A DNA stretch of 64,000 nt from CBDCUW01 sp965222745. GTDB lineage: Bacteria; Planctomycetota; Planctomycetia; Pirellulales; Pirellulaceae. Below are positions 27,222 to 33,883 of this stretch, piece after piece (within the stretch, counting starts at the first letter, position 1; each line of letters starts with the position of its first letter). Made by a program: the position numbers and the translations under genes. The notes under the pieces were generated by a model that was given only the letters and a program-made list of their open reading frames with translations, was not told the DNA's origin and made no database searches. The DNA lies in the NCBI GenBank assembly GCA_965222745.1, contig CBDCUW010000002.1, positions 248,001 to 312,000 of the forward strand, written 5' to 3'.

Positions 27222-29098
27222 TACCGCGACAAGTACTCCGTGCGTCTCAGCAATTCACTTCTCTTACCAGGCGTGAAAGAGAACTGAATCTTGGCCGGAT
27301 CGATCTTCAGACGCCCATCAAAGAAATCGTTCAGAAAGACGGCGGTGTTGAGCATCCGAAGTGCTTCCGGCTCGTTCGTCGCCCGTTGGATCGAGCGATA
27401 CAGATAGGGGCGAGTTTCGGCATCGCTGGCGATCGACAGAAATTCGCTGGCCCGCATCACGACCAACGGTTCCGGATCGGTCAAGCATTTCTGGGCCAGC
27501 GGCACCAGCGATTTTGCTTCGCCCGCGAAACTGCTGCAAGCAACCAGCCCCCAATACCTCACCCACGGATCGTCGCTACCAATGGCGGCTCGAAGCCGCT
27601 GTTGCGAATCGGCAAAGGGCAATAGCGACAGGTTCACCGTGTCGATCAATTTCCCGATCGCCGCCTTGTGTTGCTGTCCGAAATCGACTGCTCCCGACAT
27701 CGCTTCGTCATACAGAACCGCTTCGGGCAAAAAGCTCAGGTCGGGCATCGCCTTGAGCCGGCCGGTCAGCCGGCGGCGCATTCGGAGCAGCGTGTCGGCG
27801 TGCTCCGGATCGGCGGCCAAATTGCGGGTTTCGTGCGGATCGGCTTCCAAATCGTAAAGTGCTTCCGCCTGTTTGGGGCGAAAAAACTGGCTCTGTACTT
27901 CGTTGAGGCTTCCGGCGGCATGAAGCTGTCGCCACTGCTCGTACGCCAACATGATGTAGCGATAGTTATTTTGAAGCCCATCGGGCAGGAACGGTTCGAA
28001 GTTCCGGACGTACTTGAATTTCCCTTGTCGCAGAGTCCGGACCAGGTCGTATTTTTCGTCAAACCGATCGGCATATCCCAGTGCTTCGTTTCTGGCGTCG
28101 ACCTCCGCAACGTCGACCCCGTGTCCCAAAAAGGCCTCGCCATCGACGCCCTGCGGCGGATCGACACCGGCAAGCGCTAGCACGGTGGGGCCGAAATCAA
28201 CGAACTCCACAAACCCGGCGGTGCGGCTGCCGAGATCACGGCCGGCCAGCGACTGCCATTTTTCAGGCACTCGCACGATCAGCGGGATGTGCAAACCCGA
28301 CTCGTAGGCATAACCCTTGGATCGTGGCAAGACGCCGCCGTGATCGCCGAAATAGAAAATGAAGGTATTTTCCAGCTGGCCGGCTTGTCGCAGATCGTCC
28401 ACGATCTTCCCGACCACGGCATCGATCGCCAAGATTCGGTCGTGGTAACGTGCGCGCGTGTATCGGAACAGAGGTGTGTCCGGGAAATAGGGTTGCAGCT
28501 GGACCGAGGCGGGATCGGTCGTCGTTTTCTGCTCCATCACTTGGGGTTTGAAGTGCAGGCTGCTTTCGTGAGACAGCGTCGACGTCTGAACATGAAAAAA
28601 CGGCGTCGACTCGGTGGGCCGGTTCTTCCACGAGGCTTTACGAGAGGACTCGTCCCAAACGTCGGCTGACTTGATCGCGTTGTAATCTTCCTTGCTGTTG
28701 TTGGTCGTGTAGTAACCGGCCGCTCTCAGGTAGGCGGGAAACATCTTCACGCCCGGCGGCATTTCCGCCATCTTGCTGCGACGGTGAAATTGAGTCGCGA
28801 TCCGCGGCCCGTAGCAGGAGGTGATCAGCGTGGTTCGGGCGACCGAGCAGACCGGCGCACACGAAAACGCTCGATCAAAAGTCACGCCGTGCTGTGCTAG
28901 CGATTCGATATGGGGCGCCGCCGCCCCGGTCGGGTCGAAATGTCGCAGGTAGTGCTTCGAGTTGTCCTCGGACATGATCCAGACGATGTTGGGACGCAAA
29001 TCGTCGGCCGATGTGCACGGTACCAACAAGACGGCCAACAGAGCGACCGGCAGGAAACGGGCCGCGGGAAAGGCGGCAGGTGATGTGAAGAAGGTCAA
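27221..29098 (-). CDS. Secreted sulfatase with variant CSVAR motif
   Basis: The 625-aa protein has a signal peptide (LPVALLAVLLVPCTS). RPNIVWIMSEDNSKHYL carries the N-terminal metal residues, and CAPVCSVARTT places the formylglycine candidate at Cys84. The motif is C-S-V-A-R rather than C-x-P-x-R. FYFGDHGGVLPRSKG is the downstream metal and active-site segment, similar to heparan N-sulfatase-like sulfatases. The final ~110 residues (LRAAIGSDDPWVRYWGLVAC) look like HEAT-type helical repeats. It is convergent with the hydratase gene. The substrate is unknown. Confidence 0.9.
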   Translation of the reverse strand: MTFFTSPAAFPAARFLPVALLAVLLVPCTSADDLRPNIVWIMSEDNSKHYLRHFDPTGAAAPHIESLAQHGVTFDRAFSCAPVCSVARTTLITSCYGPRIATQFHRRSKMAEMPPGVKMFPAYLRAAGYYTTNNSKEDYNAIKSADVWDESSRKASWKNRPTESTPFFHVQTSTLSHESSLHFKPQVMEQKTTTDPASVQLQPYFPDTPLFRYTRARYHDRILAIDAVVGKIVDDLRQAGQLENTFIFYFGDHGGVLPRSKGYAYESGLHIPLIVRVPEKWQSLAGRDLGSRTAGFVEFVDFGPTVLALAGVDPPQGVDGEAFLGHGVDVAEVDARNEALGYADRFDEKYDLVRTLRQGKFKYVRNFEPFLPDGLQNNYRYIMLAYEQWRQLHAAGSLNEVQSQFFRPKQAEALYDLEADPHETRNLAADPEHADTLLRMRRRLTGRLKAMPDLSFLPEAVLYDEAMSGAVDFGQQHKAAIGKLIDTVNLSLLPFADSQQRLRAAIGSDDPWVRYWGLVACSSFAGEAKSLVPLAQKCLTDPEPLVVMRASEFLSIASDAETRPYLYRSIQRATNEPEALRMLNTAVFLNDFFDGRLKIDPAKIQFSFTPGKRSELLRRTEYLSR

Positions 29099-29230
29099 GG
29101 TTGGGTCTCGCGTGAGGAATTTTGGTGGCGAATCGGGCGATTCTGATTGTACTGGCGTGGCGTCCCCGGCGGCGATTCACTGGTTCGCCTGATCAAATGG
29201 GGCCACGGGCCGTCGCACTGGGGCCTTCGG

Positions 29231-29439
29231 GTAGCGTGTCCAGCCGCGGCGGGTGAAAAGACGTAGCAAGCAAACCCTTACCGTGCCGGAACTTCGGTCG
29301 CCTGCGGGAAGTTTTTTCGTCTCCCGTGCTGCGCGCAAGCACGAGCCGGCCCCGCGCAGCTACGGCATCGTTTTACGACCTCCGGTCCGGCCTACACGAA
29401 TAATCCGGGCTAGCGTGTCCACACGCGGCGGGTGAAAAG
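29231..29439 (+). repeat. Intergenic repeat element, copy A, with flanking 30-bp direct repeats
   Basis: TAGCGTGTCC...GCGGCGGGTGAAAAG occurs at 29232-29260 and again at 29411-29439. Between them, 29267-29415 matches 43432-43575 over about 140 bp, including AAGCAAACCCTTA, GTGCCGGAACTTCGGTCGCC and TAATCCGG. AACTTC...GAAGTT followed by TTTTTTCG is terminator-like. No gene lies between 29099 and 29550. Confidence 0.8.
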
Positions 29440-29550
29440 TGGCCGGGCGGCCTGTGCGCCGAGAAAATCTGTCGCTAAACTACGCGGCTCGACCAATCGA
29501 GTGGATGAAGAAAATCACTTTGACGAAGAATTTTTGCAGAGAGCAACCCT

Positions 29551-29865
29551 ATGTACGCCATCATCGTTGACGGCGGTCGCCAATATCGCGTCCAGCCCGG
29601 AATGGAAGTCGACGTCGATTTTCGTGACGTACCGAAAGACGAAACAATCACCTTCGAAAAAGTGCTGGCGATCAGTGGTGATGACGGCATGAAGCTGGGG
29701 GCACCGACCGTCGCAGGGGCCAGCGTCACGGCATCGGTCCTGGGGCCGAAGCAGGGCAAGAAACTGCATGTCCAGAAGTTTCGGCGTCGCAAGCACAGCA
29801 AGTCTCGAACCGGGCACCGCCAACTTCATACTCGCGTACGGATCGAAAAAATCACCGGCGCATGA
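29551..29865 (+). CDS. rplU: 50S ribosomal protein L21
   Basis: The 104-aa protein matches L21 throughout: MYAIIVDGGRQYRVQPG at the start, a central beta region, and the basic RNA-binding KLHVQKFRRRKHSKSRTGHR with a C-terminal HTRVRIEKI. It binds 23S rRNA in the large subunit. In most bacteria rpmA (L27) follows directly; here the next gene is a Ser/Thr kinase, so rpmA must be elsewhere. Confidence 0.97.
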   Translation: MYAIIVDGGRQYRVQPGMEVDVDFRDVPKDETITFEKVLAISGDDGMKLGAPTVAGASVTASVLGPKQGKKLHVQKFRRRKHSKSRTGHRQLHTRVRIEKITGA

Positions 29866-30038
29866 GTTTCTCTGCTTGGCGTCTTCGCCAGAGCCTTTGA
29901 TCGTCGCAGGGAGTGTGTCTGAAATGGCTCCCACCAAGGCACGAAGACTCGAAGAAGAGAGTGGGAGCACCGACGTCCGCCAAGATACCTCGCGATGTCG
30001 TCTATACTGATGGCGAAGGGTTCCCTGCGAGGTCTACC

Positions 30039-31058
30039 ATGCCGTCTTCGAAACTATCCGACTATGACATCGGAGATGCGCTTGGCGTCGGCACTGCCGG
30101 TACGATCTACCTGGCGACCGAACGTTCCTCTGGTTTACGCGTTGCGATCAAGAAGCTGCATCCCAGCTTTAGCCAGGATGAGCTCATGTCGGCTCGTTTC
30201 CAACGCGAGATGACCATCTTGGAACGATTGCGTCATCCCAACATCATCGCCTGCTACGGTGGCGGTAAAGAGGGGGGCCAGCTTTACTATGTGATGGAGT
30301 TGGTGGAAGGAGGCACGGTCAAGGAGCTGATTCAAGACGGCGCTTCCCTGCGATGGCCCATCGTTGCCGAAATCGCTCGGCAGATCTGTTCGGCGCTGCA
30401 ATTTGCCCACAACCATGGTGTCATTCACCGCGACCTCAAACCGGGCAATCTGTTTCTTACCAAGACGGCCAACGTCAAACTTGGCGACTTCGGCATCGCC
30501 CGCGACTTGACTCGAAGCGACCTGACCGATTCTGGATTGACCGTCGGAACTCACGCCTACATGGCGCCCGAACAGATCACTGGCGACGATTCGATTTCCG
30601 GAAAAGCGGATCTTTACGCGCTCGGTTGCTGCCTGTTTGAAATGCTGACCGGAAGAAAACCGTTCCTGGGTGACAACTTTGCCCAATTGTTCGAGCAGCA
30701 CCTGAGGTCGGAAGCTCCGCACGCTCGAGAATTTGTGCCGGGGTGCCCTGCGGAATTGGATCAGATCATTCATCAGTTGCTGGCAAAGTCACCCGACGAC
30801 CGGCCTTTCAACGCGCGACAGGTTCAGGCGGTGATGCTGCGTCTGGATGATCGATACGCCAAGGATTTGCAGGAAACCGGCGACCAAGACGACGTGGCGG
30901 CCGACCGCGTCAATCAGTCGGGACAAGCCGAACTGCAGAAGCGAATCGCCGAGCGGACATCGGGCACCCCTCAGGCGGAGGTCAGTTGGACGAAATTGGC
31001 CGTCATCGCCGCTGCCCTGATCGCCGTGGTCGCGGCGGCGGCAGTGCTTGGGCAGTGA
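30039..31058 (+). CDS. Ser/Thr protein kinase with C-terminal membrane anchor
   Basis: The 339-aa protein starts at ATG 30039, with GAGGT upstream. It is a PknB-type kinase: Gly loop GVGTAG, VAIKKLH with the ATP lysine, catalytic HRDLKPGNLF, DFGIA, and APEQ of the activation segment. After the kinase domain (ends near residue 270) is a charged linker and a single hydrophobic C-terminal helix (LAVIAAALIAVVAAAAVLG), so the kinase is held at the membrane facing the cytosol with almost no outer domain. The target is unknown. Confidence 0.92.
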   Translation: MPSSKLSDYDIGDALGVGTAGTIYLATERSSGLRVAIKKLHPSFSQDELMSARFQREMTILERLRHPNIIACYGGGKEGGQLYYVMELVEGGTVKELIQDGASLRWPIVAEIARQICSALQFAHNHGVIHRDLKPGNLFLTKTANVKLGDFGIARDLTRSDLTDSGLTVGTHAYMAPEQITGDDSISGKADLYALGCCLFEMLTGRKPFLGDNFAQLFEQHLRSEAPHAREFVPGCPAELDQIIHQLLAKSPDDRPFNARQVQAVMLRLDDRYAKDLQETGDQDDVAADRVNQSGQAELQKRIAERTSGTPQAEVSWTKLAVIAAALIAVVAAAAVLGQ

Positions 31059-31078
31059 GCAGCAGATATTTCGTGGCA

Positions 31079-31165
31079 CGACCGTTTCGGTCGTGATTCA
31101 CGGCGGGGACCGCCGAGCGACGATGGTCGTGACTGACGACCGGAACCGCCGCGCTACGATGGAAG
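31079..31165. repeat. Hairpin repeats after the kinase gene
   Basis: CACGACCG-TTT-CGGTCGTG is a perfect hairpin and is followed by two further GG(C/T)CGTGA and CCG-CG(A/C)-CTACGATGG-type units. It may be a terminator and repeat remnant in the 309-base gap before the FKBP gene. No gene was seen there. Confidence 0.55.
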
Positions 31166-31367
31166 GCGGCCCCAAAATCAAAAGTTGACAAAGCACTTGG
31201 GGGGGCCGTGGCGTTTCCTTTTCTGGCTGCTATCCTGCTGGTTCCGCATGAGGGCATTGATTGGCGATGCCTTACCGCCGCGGTGGCGAAAACGATCGCT
31301 CGCGGCCACCTTTTGGATCGGGTCGAGCAAACCCTCCGGCCGACCGACCTCACACCAGGAACCCAAC

Positions 31368-32060
31368 ATGTCCTTACGTCTGATTCTTGCCAGCTCCCTC
31401 GCGGCCGCTGCGCTCTTCCAAGTTTCCCCGGTTGCTTCGGCTCAAGAACCGGCCGATCCGAAAAAGCAGATTGGCTATTTTCTGGGCGTCTCGATGGGGC
31501 AGCAGATGGTGCAAAGTGGATTCCAGGCGGGCGACTTCGATTTGGATTCGCTGCTTGCCGGATTCTCCGACGGTTTGTCCGACAAAGAACCGTCCATGAC
31601 GCCCGAACAATTGAAAGAGACCGAAGGAAAAATCCAGACGCTGCTTCGATCGCGGTTCCAGGAAAAAATGGCTGCCAAGAAAGCCGAAGGCGCTAAATGG
31701 CTTGCCGAAAACGCCAAGAAGGAAGGTGTCAAACAACTAGAAAAAGGACTGCAATACAAAGTCTTGGCCTCCGGCAAAGGCGCATCGCCCTCCGCCGTCG
31801 ATACCGTTCGAGTCCATTACACCGGAAAGCTGACCAACGGACAGGTGTTTGATAGTTCGGTGCAGCGAGGCCAGCCGGCTGAGTTCGCCGTCGGACGCGT
31901 CATCCCCGGATGGACGATGGCCCTTCAAAAGATGAAGGTGGGCGACAAGTGGATGCTCTACATTCCGTCGGACCTGGCTTACGGCGAACGAGGTAGCCAA
32001 GGCGCCATCGGCCCCAACGAAGTGCTCATCTTTGAAGTGGAGTTGTTGGAAATCCTGTAA
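31368..32060 (+). CDS. Exported FKBP-type peptidyl-prolyl isomerase (Mip/FkpA-like)
   Basis: The 230-aa protein has a signal peptide (LASSLAAAALFQVSPVASA), an N-terminal helical dimerisation region (QIGYFLGVSMGQQMVQ, residues 34-130) and a C-terminal FKBP domain: VRVHYTGKLTNGQVFDSS, VIPGWTMALQKMKVGDKW, YIPSDLAYGERG. These hold the Tyr, Asp, Trp and Ile pocket residues of active FKBPs. ATG 31368 is chosen because the signal peptide starts there. It helps fold proteins outside the cytoplasmic membrane. Confidence 0.94.
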   Translation: MSLRLILASSLAAAALFQVSPVASAQEPADPKKQIGYFLGVSMGQQMVQSGFQAGDFDLDSLLAGFSDGLSDKEPSMTPEQLKETEGKIQTLLRSRFQEKMAAKKAEGAKWLAENAKKEGVKQLEKGLQYKVLASGKGASPSAVDTVRVHYTGKLTNGQVFDSSVQRGQPAEFAVGRVIPGWTMALQKMKVGDKWMLYIPSDLAYGERGSQGAIGPNEVLIFEVELLEIL

Positions 32061-32180
32061 GTTCGATTTTCGCATTTTGGAACGCTCCGATTCGGTGGTC
32101 TACAAGCAACGAGAGAACGAGGAAGGATTGCTTGGCTTGGCATTTGTAGAATAAACGGGCAATCCGTTCAAAGTACGGCC

Positions 32181-32234
32181 GTCGGCCAGTTCTCCGAACT
32201 GGCTGCGCAATGCGACGTTGAAAAAGTTGCCGAC
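32181..32234. repeat. Two-hairpin intergenic repeat, copy 5
   Basis: GTCGGCCAGTTCTCCGAACTGGC is followed by GCGAC-GTTGAAAAAGTTGC-CGAC. Same family as the copies at 3395, 11117, 18508 and 26124, ending 24 bp before the dehydratase start. Confidence 0.75.
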
Positions 32235-32257
32235 ATTCTTTGGAGCCCCTTTCCGCA

Positions 32258-33274
32258 ATGAGTCCGCCCCATACCGCCTCGATCAACGATGTCTTTCGCG
32301 CCGAATCGGTCATCCAACAACACCTCTCCCCCGCCCCTTTGATTCGATCCTATCGGCTCGAGCAGGAACTGGCTTTGCCGGAAGGTCGTCGAGTCTGGAT
32401 CAAAGACTACGGTTGGACCCCGGTGGGATCGTTCAAGTTGCTGGGGGCATTGAACTGGATGGCCGCCAATCTTTCCCGCATCGGAAAACGACCGGTCGCG
32501 GCTCATTCGTCCGGCAACTTTGCATCCGGGCTCGCCTTTGCCGGGCAAAGGTACAACCGCCGGGTGATCATCGTGATGCCTGAAAGCGCGCCGCAGATCA
32601 AGTTCGAACGAACTCGATCCTTCGGCGCGGAAGTACGAACCTACGACATTGCGACCGATCATCTGACCGGCGTGCGCGACCGGATGACTCGCGAGATCGC
32701 GGAAGATGAAGATGCGATTCAGGCTTCGCCTTACGACGACAATGACGTGATCGCCGGAAACGGTGCCGGAGGACTGGAAATCGTTCGCGAGCTTCAAAAA
32801 AACGATCGCCAGCTCTCTCACTTCATCTGTCCGGTCAGCGGCGGAGGGCTGATGGCTGGCCACGCACTGGCGATCGGCCACGGATTTCCGGACGCAAAAA
32901 TTGTTGGCGTCGAACCGGACGGCGCCGATGATTTTCGTCAGTCCCTGGCCGCCGGCCGACGAGTAAAAATCGAACATCCGAAAAGCATTTGTGACGGACT
33001 GCTTTCCTATGACGTTGGCCAGCACAACTGGCCGATTTTGCAGAAACAGGTGAGAGAATCAGTTTGTGTATCGGACCGGCAAACCTGTGCGGCGATGAAG
33101 TGGATCGACGCGGCGCACGGTCTTCGTACCGAGCCTTCCGGAGCGATCACCATCGCCAGCCTGCTGTCGGGGAAAGTGGACTTGTCGGGCGAAGGTGACG
33201 TTGTGGTGGTGCTGAGCGGACGAAATGTCGATCCCAGCCAGTTTCAAACATGGATTGGGTCGGTGGACGACTGA
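32258..33274 (+). CDS. Threonine/serine dehydratase-family PLP enzyme
   Basis: The 338-aa protein belongs to fold-type II PLP enzymes. The PLP lysine is in TPVGSFKLLGALNW, the SSGNFASGLAFAG loop follows, and the phosphate-binding SGGGLMAGH motif is near residue 200. There is no C-terminal ACT regulatory domain, so it resembles catabolic threonine dehydratase or serine racemase-type proteins. ATG 32258 is used; a TTG at 32240 is less likely. It deaminates Thr/Ser or a related hydroxy-amino acid; the exact substrate is unresolved. Confidence 0.9.
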   Translation: MSPPHTASINDVFRAESVIQQHLSPAPLIRSYRLEQELALPEGRRVWIKDYGWTPVGSFKLLGALNWMAANLSRIGKRPVAAHSSGNFASGLAFAGQRYNRRVIIVMPESAPQIKFERTRSFGAEVRTYDIATDHLTGVRDRMTREIAEDEDAIQASPYDDNDVIAGNGAGGLEIVRELQKNDRQLSHFICPVSGGGLMAGHALAIGHGFPDAKIVGVEPDGADDFRQSLAAGRRVKIEHPKSICDGLLSYDVGQHNWPILQKQVRESVCVSDRQTCAAMKWIDAAHGLRTEPSGAITIASLLSGKVDLSGEGDVVVVLSGRNVDPSQFQTWIGSVDD

Positions 33275-33380
33275 GAAAGCCCACGAATGGCCCGAATGGC
33301 CCGAATCAGAATCTCGCCAGTTGCCTGAGCAAGAACGGTAGATTTGCTTGCTGCCTCCGATTCCAGCTCTCGCCCAAACA

Positions 33381-33451
33381 ATTTCTATTTTTATAGAAAT
33401 AGGGATTGCATGCCCCTTTCGCCTACGGCTATATTTCTATTTCAATAGAAA
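33381..33451 (+). promoter_or_regulatory. Paired palindromic operators of the BlaI regulator
   Basis: Two matching dyads, TTTCTATTTTTATAGAAA (33382-33399) and TTTCTATTTCAATAGAAA (33434-33451), have centres 52 bp apart, about five helical turns. BlaI/MecI repressors bind such paired dyads upstream of their own operon, so autorepression is likely. The second dyad ends at an in-frame ATG (33452), which argues for the later start. Confidence 0.85.
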
Positions 33452-33481
33452 ATGATATCCGCCAGGAAAGAGTACTTCGCC

Positions 33482-33883
33482 GTGCCCCGCAAGACTCCTC
33501 CGCATCCGACCGAACTTGAGCTACAGATTCTCAAATTGCTCTGGGCGGACTCGCCGCGTACGGCTCGGCAGATCCGTGAGGCGCTAGCCTCCGGCGGCCG
33601 CGATCTCGCTCACACCTCGGTCATCACGACGTTGCAGAAGATGGTCGACAAGCGTCTGCTCAAGCAGCTCGATCCGGTCGAAGGCAAAGCGTTTCGTTTT
33701 TCTCCGCGTGTTAGCGAGGAAGCCGTTTCCAGCGGCATGTTGGGCGATTTGGTCGATCGCGTCTTTGACGGTTCCGCCGAAGCAGTGATGCTCAGCCTGT
33801 TCGATGTGTCCGATCTGGACGAAGACGACTTGAAGCGTCTACGCCGGGTCTTCAACGAGAAGTTGCGGGAGAAACGGCAATGA
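33482..33883 (+). CDS. BlaI/MecI-family transcriptional repressor
   Basis: The protein is about 133 aa from GTG 33482, preceded by AGGAAAG; an ATG at 33452 lies right against an operator and lacks room for an RBS. The winged helix is visible (TELELQILKLLWADSPRTARQIREAL, HTSVITTLQKMVDKRLL), followed by the dimerisation region. The stop overlaps the M56 gene start in an ATGA junction. In the known system the M56 peptidase cleaves the repressor on signal and frees the operators. Confidence 0.93.
   Translation: MPRKTPPHPTELELQILKLLWADSPRTARQIREALASGGRDLAHTSVITTLQKMVDKRLLKQLDPVEGKAFRFSPRVSEEAVSSGMLGDLVDRVFDGSAEAVMLSLFDVSDLDEDDLKRLRRVFNEKLREKRQ

Noticed and set aside
29253..29435. Small protein shared by the two repeat elements (KQTLTVPELRSP...)
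   Set aside because: Substitutions between the copies are mostly non-synonymous and hairpin pairing is better preserved than the peptide, so a non-coding repeat is more likely.
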